Shown here piece after piece: positions 16,817-27,158 of a DNA stretch of 64,000 nucleotides; within the stretch, counting starts at the first letter, position 1; every line of letters starts with the position of its first letter. The position numbers and the translations under genes were made by a program. Source of the DNA: Methylobacterium nodulans ORS 2060 (lineage in GTDB: Bacteria; Pseudomonadota; Alphaproteobacteria; Rhizobiales; Beijerinckiaceae). Where the stretch lies: the NCBI RefSeq assembly GCF_000022085.1, contig NC_011894.1, positions 2,259,501 through 2,323,500 on the forward strand, given 5' to 3'. The notes below the pieces were generated by a model, which saw only the letters and a program-made list of their open reading frames with translations, made no database searches and was not told the DNA's origin.

Positions 16817-18631
16817 ATGCATCGCTATCGTTCCCATACCTGCGGCGCGCTCCGCCCGTCCGACGTCGGCTCGACGGTCCGGCTCTCCGGCTGGTGCCAC
16901 CGCGTCCGCGATCATGGCGGCGTGCTGTTCATCGACCTGCGCGACCATTACGGGCTCACGCAATGCGTGGTCGACGCCGATTCCCCGGCCTTCCGGGCCG
17001 CCGAGGCCGTGCGCTCGGAATGGGTGATCCGCATCGATGGCCGCGTGCGCCAGCGGCCCGCCGGCACCGAGAACCCGGACCTGCCGACCGGCGCCGTCGA
17101 GGTCTACATCGCCGATCTCGAGGTGCTGGGCCATGCGGTCGAGCTGCCGATGCCGGTCTTCGGCGACCTCGACTACCCGGAGGAGACGCGGCTGCGCTAC
17201 CGTTTCCTCGACCTGCGCCGGGAGAAGCTGCACGCCAACATCATGAAGCGCGGGGCGATCATCGATTCCCTGCGCCGCCGCATGCGCGAGGGCGGGTTCT
17301 TCGAGTTCCAGACGCCGATCCTCACCGCCTCCTCGCCGGAGGGCGCGCGCGACTTCCTGGTGCCCTCGCGGCTGCATCCGGGCAAGTTCTACGCCCTGCC
17401 GCAGGCGCCTCAGCAGTTCAAGCAGCTCACGATGATCGCGGGCTTCGACCGCTACTTCCAGATCGCGCCCTGCTTCCGCGACGAGGATGCCCGCGCCGAC
17501 CGCTCGCCGGGCGAGTTCTATCAGCTCGACATCGAGATGAGCTTCGTCACGCAGGAGGACGTGTTCCAGGCGGTGGAGCCGGTGCTGCGCGGCGTGTTCG
17601 AGGAATTCGCGGACGGCTGGCGCGTCACGCAGAGCTTCCCGCGCATCCCCTACGCCGAGGCGATGCTGAAATACGGCGTCGACAAGCCGGACCTGCGCAA
17701 CCCGCTCCTCATCGTCGACGTGACGGAGGAATTCTCGGCCGAGGCCGTGACCTTCAACGCCTTCAAGAACTTGATCAGGGCGGGCGGCGTGGTGCGGGCG
17801 ATCCCCGCCCCCGGCGCCGCCTCGCAGCCGCGCTCCTTCTTCGACAAGCTCAACGACTGGGCGCGCAGCGAGGGCGCGCCGGGCCTCGGCTACATCGTGT
17901 TCGAGGAGGAGGGCGGGCAGCTCATCGGCCGCGGGCCGATCGCCAAGTTCGTGCCCGCCGAGGTCCAGGCGGCGATCGCGGGCAAGGCCGGCCTCAAGGC
18001 GGGCGACGCGGTGTTCTTCTCGGCCGGCACCGAGGCGAAGGCGGCGGGCCTCGCCGGCAAGGCGCGCATCCGCATCGGCGACGACCTCGGCCTGTCCGAC
18101 AAGGACCAGTTCGCCTTCTGCTGGATCACCGACTTCCCGATGTACGAGTGGAACGAGGACGAGAAGCGGATCGACTTCTCGCACAACCCGTTCTCGATGC
18201 CGAACTACGACCACAAGGCGTTCCTGGCCCTCGACCCGGCGGATGCGGACACGATCCTGGGGATCAAGGCGTTCCAGTACGACATCGTGTGCAACGGCAT
18301 CGAATTGTCCTCGGGCGCGATCCGAAACCATCGCCCGGACGTGATGGAGAAGGCCTTCGCCATCGCCGGCTACGGCCGGGACGTGCTGGAGCAGAAGTTC
18401 GGCGGCATGCTGAACGCGCTGCGCATGGGCGCGCCGCCCCACGGCGGCATCGCGCCGGGGGTCGATCGCATCGTGATGCTGCTCTGCCACGAGCCGAACA
18501 TCCGCGAGGTGGTGCTCTTCCCCATGAACCAGCGGGCCGAGGACCTGATGATGGGCGCCCCCTCCGAGGTGACGGCCAAGCAGCTGCGCGAGCTGCACAT
18601 CCGGCTCAACCTGCCCGAGAAGTCGGCCTGA
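16817..18631 (+). CDS. aspS: Aspartyl-tRNA synthetase
   Basis: This class II enzyme charges tRNA-Asp. In organisms that lack AsnRS it may also charge tRNA-Asn. The 604-residue protein has the bacterial-type architecture: an N-terminal OB-fold anticodon-binding domain ([23 protein letters not shown]), the catalytic core with motif 2 ([19 protein letters not shown]), the inserted GAD domain (about residues 300-420) and motif 3 ([13 protein letters not shown]). The start at [10 protein letters not shown] matches the usual N-terminus. An acetyltransferase gene follows after 10 bp. Confidence 0.97.
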   Translation: MHRYRSHTCGALRPSDVGSTVRLSGWCHRVRDHGGVLFIDLRDHYGLTQCVVDADSPAFRAAEAVRSEWVIRIDGRVRQRPAGTENPDLPTGAVEVYIADLEVLGHAVELPMPVFGDLDYPEETRLRYRFLDLRREKLHANIMKRGAIIDSLRRRMREGGFFEFQTPILTASSPEGARDFLVPSRLHPGKFYALPQAPQQFKQLTMIAGFDRYFQIAPCFRDEDARADRSPGEFYQLDIEMSFVTQEDVFQAVEPVLRGVFEEFADGWRVTQSFPRIPYAEAMLKYGVDKPDLRNPLLIVDVTEEFSAEAVTFNAFKNLIRAGGVVRAIPAPGAASQPRSFFDKLNDWARSEGAPGLGYIVFEEEGGQLIGRGPIAKFVPAEVQAAIAGKAGLKAGDAVFFSAGTEAKAAGLAGKARIRIGDDLGLSDKDQFAFCWITDFPMYEWNEDEKRIDFSHNPFSMPNYDHKAFLALDPADADTILGIKAFQYDIVCNGIELSSGAIRNHRPDVMEKAFAIAGYGRDVLEQKFGGMLNALRMGAPPHGGIAPGVDRIVMLLCHEPNIREVVLFPMNQRAEDLMMGAPSEVTAKQLRELHIRLNLPEKSA

Positions 18632-18641
18632 CCTCCGACCC

Positions 18642-19094
18642 GTGCCGAGCCTCGTCGCACGCGTGAGCGACCCGGGCGTCATCCGCGAGATCCGCGACGG
18701 CGACGAGGCGGCGCTGATCGCCCTCTGGCATGCCGCCGGCGTCTCGCGCCCCTGGAACGACCCGCAGCGGGACATCGCCTTCGCGCGCGGCTCGCCGCAC
18801 GCGACGATCCTGGTGGCGCAGGCCGGCGATGTCCTCGTGGCCTCCGCGATGGTGGGCGAGGACGGGCACCGGGGCTGGGCCTATTACGTGGCCGTGGCGC
18901 CCGAGCGGCAGAAGACCGGGCTCGGCCGGGCGATCATGCAGGCGGCCGAGATCTGGCTCCTCCGCCGCGGCATCTGGAAGCTGCAACTCCTCGTGCGGGC
19001 GGACAATGCCGGGGCGGTCGGCTTCTACGAACGCCTCGGCTACCACGACACGCGCACCGTCTGTCTCCAGAAAGTGATCGAGCCCGCGGCCTAA
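18642..19094 (+). CDS. GNAT-family acetyltransferase (YpeA-like)
   Basis: This 150-residue single-domain N-acetyltransferase has SRPWNDPQRDIAFA near residue 35-48, VAVAPERQKTGLGRAIMQ for acetyl-CoA binding and NAGAVGFYERLGY as the closing motif. The combination of RPWNDP and the E-R-LGY end resembles E. coli YpeA. The substrate is unknown. It follows aspS by 10 bp on the same strand and may be cotranscribed. The GTG start is the first available. A later start is possible because the domain only begins at about residue 13. Confidence 0.85.
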   Translation: MPSLVARVSDPGVIREIRDGDEAALIALWHAAGVSRPWNDPQRDIAFARGSPHATILVAQAGDVLVASAMVGEDGHRGWAYYVAVAPERQKTGLGRAIMQAAEIWLLRRGIWKLQLLVRADNAGAVGFYERLGYHDTRTVCLQKVIEPAA

Positions 19095-19103
19095 GACCGG
19101 CTC

Positions 19104-20342
19104 TCACACCCGCCCGTCCGGCCACATCACCCAGTGCAGGTCCGGCGTCACAGGGAACATGCGGCGGTGCTGGCTCACCGCATAGTTGTCCGTCATTCCG
19201 GCGATGAAGTCGGCGACGCGCCGAGGGGTGCGGGGATCGTCCGGGCCGCGCAGGCCCGCCTGCCACTCCTCCGGCATCCGCGCCGGATCGGCCATGAAGG
19301 CATCGAAGAGGTCGCACAGGATCCGGGCGGCCCGGTCCCGCACCGCCATGACCCCCGGATGCCGGTACATGCGGGCGAACAGGAAGGTCTTGATCGCCCG
19401 GTCGGCCGCCGCGATCGGCTCCGAGAAGGCCGCCACGGCCGTGCCGGCCCCGCGGATCGCCGCGACATCGCCGGGCCGAAGCACCTCGAGCCGCCGCCCG
19501 GTCTCGGCGATCACGTCCTCGACGAAACGGGTGATGACCCGGCGGGTGAGCTCGTGCACCACGCGCGAGCGGTCGAGGCCCGGATGGAGCGCCGCGATCT
19601 CGTCGAGGAGCCCCGCCAGGAAGGGCACCTCGCGCAGGTCGCCGAGGTCGAACAGGCTGGCGCGCAGGCCGTCGTCGAGGTCGTGGGCGTCGTAGGCGAT
19701 GTCGTCGGCGAGCGACGCGACCTGGGCTTCGAGGCCCGGATGGGTGTCGAGGGCGAGATCCTGCAGGGCGTTGTATTCGAGGATCGCCGCCGGGACGCCG
19801 CTCTCGGCGAAGCGGGGCATCGGCGTGCCGTCGGCCCTGAGGAGCGGGCCGTTGTGCTTGACGAGGCCTTCGAGCGTCTCCCAGGTGAGATTGAGGCCGT
19901 CGAAGGCGGCGTAGCGCCGCTCCAGCCGGGTGACGAGGCGCAGCGCCTGCGCGTTGTGGTCGAAGCCGCCATGGGCCGCCATGCAGGCATGCAGGGCGTC
20001 CTCGCCCGTATGGCCGAAGGGCGTGTGGCCGAGATCGTGGGCGAGGGCGAGGGCTTCCGCCAGATCCTCGTCGAGGCCGAGCGCCCGCGCCAGCGCGCGG
20101 GCAATCTGACTCACCTCGAGCGTATGGGTGAGGCGGGTGCGGTAGTGATCGCCCTCGTGATGGACGAAGACCTGGGTCTTGTGCTTGAGGCGCCGGAACG
20201 CCGCCGAATGCACCACGCGGTCGCGGTCGCGCTGGAAATCCGACCGGGTCGGCGAGGGCGGCTCGCCGATGAGGCGCCCTCGCGACGCCGCCGGATCGCT
20301 GGCATAGGGCGCCCGCCAGCGCTCCCCGTTCCGTCCCCGCAC
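19104..20342 (-). CDS. dgt: Deoxyguanosinetriphosphate triphosphohydrolase-like HD-domain protein
   Basis: This 412-residue HD-superfamily dNTPase cuts dGTP (and often other dNTPs) to nucleoside and triphosphate. The metal-binding residues are visible in [14 protein letters not shown] (H73) and [15 protein letters not shown] (H102, D103), with [16 protein letters not shown] supplying the last aspartate. I chose the GTG at 20342 because GGAGGG lies eight bases upstream. A TTG two codons earlier sits too close to it. It is divergent from erpA with a gap of about 100 bp. Confidence 0.92.
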   Translation of the reverse strand: MRGRNGERWRAPYASDPAASRGRLIGEPPSPTRSDFQRDRDRVVHSAAFRRLKHKTQVFVHHEGDHYRTRLTHTLEVSQIARALARALGLDEDLAEALALAHDLGHTPFGHTGEDALHACMAAHGGFDHNAQALRLVTRLERRYAAFDGLNLTWETLEGLVKHNGPLLRADGTPMPRFAESGVPAAILEYNALQDLALDTHPGLEAQVASLADDIAYDAHDLDDGLRASLFDLGDLREVPFLAGLLDEIAALHPGLDRSRVVHELTRRVITRFVEDVIAETGRRLEVLRPGDVAAIRGAGTAVAAFSEPIAAADRAIKTFLFARMYRHPGVMAVRDRAARILCDLFDAFMADPARMPEEWQAGLRGPDDPRTPRRVADFIAGMTDNYAVSQHRRMFPVTPDLHWVMWPDGRV

Positions 20343-20444
20343 GACCAATCCCTCCCCCGATGCCCCGCGCCGTTCCGGTTGCGGTCGGGGCCGTCGGTTC
20401 CTATCTTGCGAAGCACCAAACCGGCCTTTTAGCTAGGGCTGTCG

Positions 20445-20771
20445 ATGACCGAGATCACCCTTACGCCGCGCGCCGCACGCCGCATCAACGAGATCATGGG
20501 CGCCGAGCCGCCCGGCTCCATGCTGCGCATCAGCGTGAACGGCGGCGGCTGCTCCGGATTCCAGTACGCCTTCGACATCGCGCGCGACCGCGCCGGCGAC
20601 GACATCGCCGTGGAGCGGGACGGGGCGACCGTGCTGGTCGATCCCCTGTCGCTGGAATACATGCGCGGCTCGACCATCGACTTCGTCAACGACCTGATCG
20701 GCCAATCCTTCAAGATCGAGAACCCGCAGGCGACCGCATCCTGCGGCTGCGGCACCTCCTTCTCGCTCTGA
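20445..20771 (+). CDS. erpA: Iron-sulfur cluster insertion protein ErpA/IscA type
   Basis: This 108-residue A-type carrier protein passes Fe-S clusters to apoproteins. The three conserved cysteines are C36 (NGGGCSGFQY) and C100 and C102 (SCGCGTSF). The sequence LTPRAARRINEI and the segment IDFVNDLIGQSFKIENPQA fit the ErpA/IscA family. It stands alone, divergent from dgt, as is common in Rhizobiales. The exported protein gene begins 30 bp downstream on the same strand. Confidence 0.95.
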   Translation: MTEITLTPRAARRINEIMGAEPPGSMLRISVNGGGCSGFQYAFDIARDRAGDDIAVERDGATVLVDPLSLEYMRGSTIDFVNDLIGQSFKIENPQATASCGCGTSFSL

Positions 20772-20801
20772 TCCCATCGTTTCGTGCAGGAACCCGACGC
20801 C

Positions 20802-22625
20802 ATGACCCGCTGGACTCGAACGGGCATGGCCCGAGCCCTGCTCCGCACCGCTGCCTGCGCGGCGCTGCTCGGCGGGCTGCCCGCCGCAGGATCCCTCGGC
20901 TTCATCGGACCGGCGCTGGCGCAGCAGGCCGGGACCGTCGCCCTCGACGACGTCTCGTTCCGGTTCGGCACCACCCTGGTGAAGGTGCCGCGCCTCGAAC
21001 TGCGCGACACCGCGCTGTCGCGCGCCGACCTGCAGGCGATCCTCGATCCCGCCAGCACCGAGCCCTGGCCCGCGCGGCTCAAGCGGCTCTCGGGCGGCAG
21101 CCTCGCGATTCCGCTGCTGCGGGTCGAGCAGGCGGTGGGCGACAAGGTGCAGGTGGTGGTCTATCGCGACCTGGTCGCCCGCAGCCTGACGGAAGGCCGG
21201 ATCGGCAGCCTGGAGGCGGCCGGCGCCGTGCTGACCGTCGAGGGAAGCGGGCCGGATTCCGGCGCGGGCGCCTACGGCCACATGGCCGCGAGCGACCTCG
21301 ACCTGACCGGCCTCGCCCGGCTTCTGACCGAGGCGGGGGGACCGGACGCGCCGAGCATCCGGGTCTACGGATCCGTCGCCGTCGACGACATCGCGCTCAG
21401 CGGCCCGAAGGGCGAAGCCTTCCGCATCGGCCATGTGGAGGGGCGGGATTTCGGCGGACGCCCGACCGCGACTCCCTGGGGCGAGGCGTTAAGCGCGCTC
21501 ACGGCGGGCGATCCGGCGAAGGCGGCCCCGGCCGACCGGGACCGGGGGACGGCGCTTGCCGCCGACCTTCTCGACGCGGTCGCGATCGGCCCCGTCGAGA
21601 TGCGCGATCTCTCCGTGACGGATCCGGGGGAGGGCACGCCGACCCGCTTCACGCTGGCGCGCCTCTCCTACGGCAGCGAGGCCGGCACGGGCACGGTCCG
21701 CACGGAGGCGCTGGCCCTCGACGGGCCGGCCCTGCGCCTCGGGCTCAAGGCGCTCACGCTCTCGGGCCTGTCTCTGAAGCCGACGCTTGACGGCCTGCGC
21801 CGCAATGCGGCCGGCAGCCTCGACCCAGCCGAACTGCGCCGCTACGCGCCGCTGATCGGGCGAGTCGCGGTGGACGGCCTGGAGGTGGATATCCCGCCGG
21901 GCCCGGAGCGCGGCCCTGCCAAGGATCCCGCCAAGGATCCGGCGAAGCCCGAGGCGCCGCTGCGCGTGGCCCTGCGCGCCGCCTCCCTCGAGATGAGCGC
22001 ACCGCGCGACGGCATCCCGACCGCGGCCCGCCTCAACCTCGACGGCCTTGCCTTCCCGGTGCCGGTCGATGCTCCGGCACTCGCCGCCCTCGCCTCCCTC
22101 GGCTACAGGAATGTGGACGTCTCGGGCGTGCTCGATTCGAGCTGGAACGAGGAGGCGCGCGAGGTCTCGGTGCGCGAATTCTCGCTCACCGGCAAGGACA
22201 TGGGCCGCGCCCGGCTGACCGCGACGCTCGGCGGGATCGGCCGCGAGGTGTTCAGCCCGGACGTGGCGGTCTCGTCCCTCGCCCTCCTCGGAGCGACCGC
22301 CAAGGCGCTGGCGCTAACGGTCGAGAATACCGGGCTGTTCGACCGCTTCGTGGCCGATCAGGCCAAGGCCCAGAGCCTCAAGCCGGCCGAGCTGCAGCGG
22401 GAATACAGCACCGCGGCCATGCTCGGCATCCCGGCGGTGCTCGGAAATTCCGCGGGCGCCAAGGCGCTGGGTCAGGCCGTGGCCCGCTTCGTGACGAAGC
22501 CCGGCCGCCTCACCATCACGGCGGCTGCCAAGGATCCGGCCGGCCTCGGCTTCCTCGACCTGAGCACGGCCGCGAGCCCCGGCAAGCTGTTCGACCGGCT
22601 CAACGTGACGGCGACGGCGGAGTAG
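20802..22625 (+). CDS. Large exported protein of unknown function
   Basis: The frame encodes 607 residues with a clear signal peptide: a basic start (MTRWTRTGMARALLRTAACA), a hydrophobic core and an ALA-QQ cleavage site near residue 41. The mature part is rich in Ala, Leu, Asp and Gly with alternating strand-like segments and no cysteine-rich or catalytic motif that I know. A short KDPAKDPAKDPAK run occurs near residue 370. It looks like a periplasmic or outer-membrane-associated protein. ATG 20802 is preferred over a GTG at 20784 because AGGA lies correctly before it. Confidence 0.75.
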   Translation: MTRWTRTGMARALLRTAACAALLGGLPAAGSLGFIGPALAQQAGTVALDDVSFRFGTTLVKVPRLELRDTALSRADLQAILDPASTEPWPARLKRLSGGSLAIPLLRVEQAVGDKVQVVVYRDLVARSLTEGRIGSLEAAGAVLTVEGSGPDSGAGAYGHMAASDLDLTGLARLLTEAGGPDAPSIRVYGSVAVDDIALSGPKGEAFRIGHVEGRDFGGRPTATPWGEALSALTAGDPAKAAPADRDRGTALAADLLDAVAIGPVEMRDLSVTDPGEGTPTRFTLARLSYGSEAGTGTVRTEALALDGPALRLGLKALTLSGLSLKPTLDGLRRNAAGSLDPAELRRYAPLIGRVAVDGLEVDIPPGPERGPAKDPAKDPAKPEAPLRVALRAASLEMSAPRDGIPTAARLNLDGLAFPVPVDAPALAALASLGYRNVDVSGVLDSSWNEEAREVSVREFSLTGKDMGRARLTATLGGIGREVFSPDVAVSSLALLGATAKALALTVENTGLFDRFVADQAKAQSLKPAELQREYSTAAMLGIPAVLGNSAGAKALGQAVARFVTKPGRLTITAAAKDPAGLGFLDLSTAASPGKLFDRLNVTATAE

Positions 22626-22634
22626 GAGCCGGGC

Positions 22635-22751
22635 TCAGGGCCTGTCGAGGTCGATCGGGCGCCCGACAGGCTCCCGGAAGCGGCGCTTCTTGCGGAAGGC
22701 GTCGCCGCATGGCGAGATCGGCCGGCGATTGGGTTCGTCGCCCAGGCCCAT
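22635..22751 (-). CDS. Possible small basic protein
   Basis: A 38-codon frame encodes MGLGDEPNRRPISPCGDAF and a basic continuation (RKKRRFREPVGRP). A good ribosome-binding sequence (GGAGACGAGG) precedes the ATG, and codon third positions are GC-rich. It lies in the short gap between convergent genes, just downstream of maeB on the same strand. Nothing is recognised. The support is only the start context and composition. Confidence 0.35.
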   Translation of the reverse strand: MGLGDEPNRRPISPCGDAFRKKRRFREPVGRPIDLDRP

Positions 22752-22807
22752 GCGCCTCGTCTCCCGCCGCCTCGACGGCGGCGGGGACGGAGGGCGAACG
22801 GCTCCGC

Positions 22808-25168
22808 TCAGCCCGAGATCAGCGGCGTACCGGTCTCCGCGCTCGTCTCCGGCACAGGGGGGGCGGTGCCCGAACTCGCCTGCGCCTCCACCACCGCCGC
22901 CGCCGTGATGTTGACGATGCCGCGGGCCGTCACCGACGGGGTGAGAATGTGGGCGGGCTTGGCCGGGCCGATCAGCAGCGGGCCCACCGGCAGCGCATTC
23001 GCCAGCATCTTGGCCATCTGGAAGGCGATGTTGGCCGCGTCCAGGTTCGGCATGATCAGGACGTTCGCCTCGCCCTTGAGGCGCGAGTTCGGCAGCACCC
23101 TGTCGCGGACCACCTGGGAGAGGGCGGTATCGGCGCCCATCTCGCCGTCGATCTCGAGGTCCGGCGCCCGCTCGCGGATGAGCGTGAGGGCGTTGCGCAT
23201 CTTGCGGGCCGAGGGCGTGTCGAAGGAGCCGAAATCGGCGTGGCTGACGAGGGCGATCTTCGGGGTGAGGCCGAAGCGCCGCACCGTGTCGCCGCAGGCG
23301 ATGGCGACGTCCGCGATTTCCTCGACGCTCGGGTCCGGCCGCACATGGGTGTCGGCGAGGAAATAGGCCCCCTGGGCGGTCACGATCAGGCTCAGCGCCG
23401 CGAAGTCCTTGGAGCCCGGCGCGAGGCCGATGATGTCGTGGATCGTGCGCAGCTTGCTCTCGAACCGGCCCTCCAGCCCGCAGATCAGCGCGTCCGCCTC
23501 GCCCCGCTGCACCATCAGGGCGCCGATCACCGTGGTGTTGGTGCGCACCAGCGTGCGCGCGGCGTCCGGCGTGATGCCGCGCCGGCCCGCGAGATCCATG
23601 TAGGTCTGGACATAGTGGCGGTAGCGCGGATCGTCCTCGGGATTGATGAGCTCGAAATCCTCCCCGCGGCGGATCGAGAGGCCGAAGCGCTTGAGGCGCG
23701 TCTCGACCACGTTCGGGCGCCCGACCAGGATGGGCTTGGCCAGCCCCTCCTCGACGATGGCCTGCACGGCGCGCAGCACCCGCTCGTCCTCGCCCTCCGC
23801 GTAGACGACGCGGCGGGGATCCTGCTTCGCCTGGGTGAAGACCGGCTTCATGATGAAGCCGGAGCGATGGACGAAGCGGTCGAGGGATTCGGCGTAGGCC
23901 TGGATGTCCGGCAGGGGCCGCTTGGCGACGCCGGTCTCCATCGCCGCCTTGGCGACTGCGGGCGCGATGCGCAGGATCAGCCGCGGATCGAAGGGGCTCG
24001 GGATGAGGGAGTGGGGGCCGAAGGGCCGCGCCTCGCCGCCATAGGCGCGCGCCACCACGTCCGAGGGGGTCTCGCGGGCAAGCCCCGCGATCGCCTTCAC
24101 GGCCGCCGCCTTCATCTCCTCGTTGATCGTCGTCGCGCCGACGTCGAGCGCGCCGCGGAAGATGTAGGGGAAGCACAGGACGTTGTTGACCTGATTCGGG
24201 AAGTCCGACCGGCCCGTGCAGATCATGGCGTCCGGGCGCCGTTCCTCCGCGAGATTCGGCATGATCTCCGGATACGGATTGGCGAGCGCCAGGATCAGGG
24301 GTTTTTCCGCCATCCTGTCGAGGTATTCGGGCTTGAGCACGCCGCCCGCCGAGAGGCCGAGGAAGATGTCCGCGCCCGGGATGACCTCGGCGAGCGTACG
24401 GGCGTCGGTCTTCTGCGCGTAGACCGCCTTCCAGCGATCCATCAGCGCCTCGCGCCCCTCGTAGACCACACCCTCGATGTCGGTGACGGTGATATTCTGG
24501 CGCCGCGCGCCCAGCGACACGAGCAGGTTGAGGCAGGCGAGCGCCGCCGCGCCCGCGCCCGAAGTGACGATTCGGACGTCGGAGAGCTGCTTGCCGGCGA
24601 GTTCGAGGGCGTTGAGCACCGCCGCCGCCACGATGATCGCGGTGCCGTGCTGGTCGTCGTGGAAGACCGGGATGTTCATCCGCGCCCGGCACTGCTCCTC
24701 GACCTCGAAGCATTCCGGCGCCTTGATGTCCTCCAGGTTGATGCCCCCGAAGGTGGGCTCCAGCGCCGCCACGACGTCGACGAGCCGCGAAACCTCCTTC
24801 TCCGCCACCTCGATGTCGAAGACGTCGATGCCGGCGAACTTCTTGAACAGGACCGCCTTGCCCTCCATCACCGGCTTGGAGGCGAGCGGGCCGATGGCGC
24901 CGAGGCCGAGCACCGCCGTGCCGTTCGAGACCACGGCGACGAGGTTCTGGCGGGAGGTGAGGGTCGCGGCCTCCTCGGGGTCGGCGGCGATCGCCTCGCA
25001 GGCGGCGGCAACGCCCGGGGAATAGGCCAGCGCGAGGTCGCGCTGGTTGCCGAGCGGCTTCGTCGGCTGGATCTCCAGCTTACCGGGGCGCGGATTGCGG
25101 TGATAGAACAGCGCGCCGCTCTTGAGGTCGTCAGAAATCGTCTCGCTCACCGCGTTCTCCCCTCGCAT
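22808..25168 (-). CDS. maeB: NADP-dependent malic enzyme with phosphotransacetylase-like domain
   Basis: The 786-residue protein is the long MaeB type. The N-terminal malic enzyme domain (about 1-430) oxidatively decarboxylates malate to pyruvate. It contains [48 protein letters not shown] and the dinucleotide fold [14 protein letters not shown]. The C-terminal part (about 445-775) is phosphate-acetyltransferase-like ([22 protein letters not shown] segments) and is thought to be regulatory, not catalytic. A GTG six codons in would give the more usual start [12 protein letters not shown]. No neighbouring gene shares the strand upstream. Confidence 0.95.
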   Translation of the reverse strand: MRGENAVSETISDDLKSGALFYHRNPRPGKLEIQPTKPLGNQRDLALAYSPGVAAACEAIAADPEEAATLTSRQNLVAVVSNGTAVLGLGAIGPLASKPVMEGKAVLFKKFAGIDVFDIEVAEKEVSRLVDVVAALEPTFGGINLEDIKAPECFEVEEQCRARMNIPVFHDDQHGTAIIVAAAVLNALELAGKQLSDVRIVTSGAGAAALACLNLLVSLGARRQNITVTDIEGVVYEGREALMDRWKAVYAQKTDARTLAEVIPGADIFLGLSAGGVLKPEYLDRMAEKPLILALANPYPEIMPNLAEERRPDAMICTGRSDFPNQVNNVLCFPYIFRGALDVGATTINEEMKAAAVKAIAGLARETPSDVVARAYGGEARPFGPHSLIPSPFDPRLILRIAPAVAKAAMETGVAKRPLPDIQAYAESLDRFVHRSGFIMKPVFTQAKQDPRRVVYAEGEDERVLRAVQAIVEEGLAKPILVGRPNVVETRLKRFGLSIRRGEDFELINPEDDPRYRHYVQTYMDLAGRRGITPDAARTLVRTNTTVIGALMVQRGEADALICGLEGRFESKLRTIHDIIGLAPGSKDFAALSLIVTAQGAYFLADTHVRPDPSVEEIADVAIACGDTVRRFGLTPKIALVSHADFGSFDTPSARKMRNALTLIRERAPDLEIDGEMGADTALSQVVRDRVLPNSRLKGEANVLIMPNLDAANIAFQMAKMLANALPVGPLLIGPAKPAHILTPSVTARGIVNITAAAVVEAQASSGTAPPVPETSAETGTPLISG

Positions 25169-25522
25169 CGCGCGCCTGGGCCGAGCCGCGGCGGCGAGAC
25201 CACGCCGGCCGGAGCCCGGACCGGCCTTGAGATTTCCTGCACCGCCGGCCCAGGAGGCGCAACCCTCGCGATGAGGGCGGCGGGCCGGGAGCGGCGAGAA
25301 CCGGACCGGGACCCCGACTGACGCCGATGGCGCGGGCGGTCCTACCGGCGCCCGCCGAAGAGCATCTCCATCTGCAACTCGGCAAGGGAGAAGCGGTCAT
25401 CGTCCCGGCGGCTGCCGCCAGGCTCCCGCATCCGCGCGCATCCGTTCCGCGTTCACACCCATTCCTCCCCGCATAAAAGCAGGGCAAGCTGCCTGTAAAC
25501 CACTGTCCAGGGAGAGAGCGCC
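25169..25522. other. Intergenic region between divergent maeB and mmsA
   Basis: This 354-bp spacer must hold both promoters. No known family is encoded. A 29-codon frame on the minus strand (25342-25431, with a tail reading FSLAELQMEMLFGGRR) has a coding-like look but a weak start context, so it is not called as a gene. A GGAGAGAG motif directly before 25523 serves mmsA. Confidence 0.4.
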
Positions 25523-27025
25523 ATGGTGCTGCGCGAGGTCGGGCATTTCATCGGGGGCGAGCAGGTCGCGGGCCGCTCGGGCCGTCATTCGGACATCTTC
25601 CAGCCGATGACCGGCGAGGTGGTGGGGCGCCTCGCGCTGGCGAGCACCGCGGAGGTGCGGGGGGCGATCGAGAACGCCGCCCGGGCGCAGCCCGCCTGGG
25701 CCGCCACGAATCCGCAGCGCCGCGCCCGGGTGATGATGCGCTTCCTCGACCTCGTCGCCCGGGAGATCGACAGCCTCGCCGACCTGCTCGCGCGCGAGCA
25801 CGGCAAGACCATTCCCGACGCGAAGGGCGACATCCAGCGCGGCGTCGAGGTGGTGGAGTTCGCCTGCGGCATCCCGCACCTCCTCAAGGGCGAGTTCACC
25901 GAGGGGGCGGGGCCGGGCATCGACATCTACTCGATGCGCCAGCCCCTCGGCGTCGTGGCCGGCATCACGCCGTTCAACTTCCCCGCCATGATCCCGATGT
26001 GGAAATTCGCGCCCGCCATCGCCTGCGGGAACGCCTTCATCCTGAAGCCGTCCGAGCGCGACCCGGGCGTGCCGATGCGGCTCGCCGAGCTGATGATCGA
26101 GGCGGGGCTGCCGGCCGGCATCCTCAACGTCGTCAACGGCGACAAGGAGGCGGTGGACGCGCTCCTCGACGACGACCTGATCCAGGCGGTGGGCTTCGTC
26201 GGCTCCTCCGACATCGCCCAGTACGTCTATGCCCGCGCGACGGCGAGCGGCAAGCGCGCCCAGTGCTTCGGCGGCGCCAAGAACCACATGATCATCATGC
26301 CGGATGCCGACATGGACCAGGCGGTCGACGCGCTCATGGGCGCGGGCTACGGTTCGGCCGGCGAGCGCTGCATGGCCGTCTCGGTGGCGGTGCCGGTCGG
26401 CGAGAACACCGCCGATGCGCTGATGAGCAAGCTCGTGCCGCGGGTCGAATCCCTCAAGATCGGCCCCTCGACGGATCCGAGCGCCGATTACGGCCCGCTC
26501 GTCACCAGGGCGGCGCTGGAGCGGGTGCGCAACTACGTCGATATCGGCGTGCGCGAAGGCGCCAAGCTCGTCGTGGACGGGCGCGGCTTCAAGATGCAGG
26601 GCTACGAGAACGGGTTTTATCTCGGCGGCTGCCTGTTCGATCACGTCGCGCCCGAGATGCGCATCTACAAGGAGGAGATCTTCGGGCCGGTCCTGTCCGT
26701 GGTGCGCGCGAAGGACTACGCGGAGGCGCTGCGGCTCCCCTCCGCGCACGAATACGGCAATGGCGTCGCGATCTTCACGCGCGACGGCGACGCCGCCCGC
26801 GACTTCGCCGCGAAGGTCAATGTCGGGATGGTCGGCATCAACGTGCCGATCCCGGTTCCGCTCGCCTACTACACCTTCGGCGGCTGGAAGCGCTCTGGTT
26901 TCGGCGACCTGAACCAGCACGGCCCGGATTCGGTCCGATTCTACACCAAGACCAAGACCGTCACGGCGCGCTGGCCCTCGGGTGTCAAGGAAGGCGCGCA
27001 GTTCTCGATGCCGATCATGCACTGA
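25523..27025 (+). CDS. mmsA: Methylmalonate-semialdehyde dehydrogenase (CoA-acylating)
   Basis: MmsA converts methylmalonate semialdehyde (and malonate semialdehyde) with CoA and NAD to propionyl-CoA or acetyl-CoA, the last step of valine degradation. The 500-residue aldehyde dehydrogenase has GVVAGITPFNFPAMIPMWK, the NAD-binding GFVGSSDIA and the nucleophile C283 in GERCMAVS. The missing general-base glutamate (FGGAKNHM in place of an E-L-GGK motif) is typical of the CoA-dependent subfamily. It starts a three-gene valine set with the acyl-CoA dehydrogenase and mmsB. Confidence 0.96.
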   Translation: MVLREVGHFIGGEQVAGRSGRHSDIFQPMTGEVVGRLALASTAEVRGAIENAARAQPAWAATNPQRRARVMMRFLDLVAREIDSLADLLAREHGKTIPDAKGDIQRGVEVVEFACGIPHLLKGEFTEGAGPGIDIYSMRQPLGVVAGITPFNFPAMIPMWKFAPAIACGNAFILKPSERDPGVPMRLAELMIEAGLPAGILNVVNGDKEAVDALLDDDLIQAVGFVGSSDIAQYVYARATASGKRAQCFGGAKNHMIIMPDADMDQAVDALMGAGYGSAGERCMAVSVAVPVGENTADALMSKLVPRVESLKIGPSTDPSADYGPLVTRAALERVRNYVDIGVREGAKLVVDGRGFKMQGYENGFYLGGCLFDHVAPEMRIYKEEIFGPVLSVVRAKDYAEALRLPSAHEYGNGVAIFTRDGDAARDFAAKVNVGMVGINVPIPVPLAYYTFGGWKRSGFGDLNQHGPDSVRFYTKTKTVTARWPSGVKEGAQFSMPIMH

Positions 27026-27056
27026 GGCCGCCGGCGCCGCACGCCGAAGCGCGGAA

Positions 27057-27094
27057 AACCCCTCTCCCGTGCGGGAGAGGGGATCCCCGCGCCC
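27057..27094. repeat. Solitary type-A-like palindrome in the mmsA-acd gap
   Basis: The arms CCCCTCTCCC and GGGAGAGGGG around GTGC form the same 24-bp palindrome that bounds the type A elements. It is followed by ATCCCCGCG, also a common flank. The core and the second palindrome are absent, so this is a half-element or a solo hairpin. It lies 33 bp after the mmsA stop. Confidence 0.7.
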
Positions 27095-27158
27095 CGTGCG
27101 GGATGGCGCCACACCACGACAGCCGGGACGAAAAACCGCCGGACGAGGGGAGGCCGCC

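Noticed and set aside
16667..18775. A 702-codon antisense frame over aspS
   Set aside because: The composition (Arg, His, Asp, Leu low-complexity) is what the complement of a GC-rich gene gives. aspS on the plus strand is unmistakable.
22709..25321. An 870-codon plus-strand frame over maeB
   Set aside because: It is the antisense shadow of maeB, with no motifs and no start signal.
25342..25431. A 29-codon minus-strand frame between maeB and mmsA (FSLAELQMEMLFGGRR tail)
   Set aside because: The peptide looks plausible, but the start context is weak and the length gives no statistical support. It is noted only in the intergenic entry.
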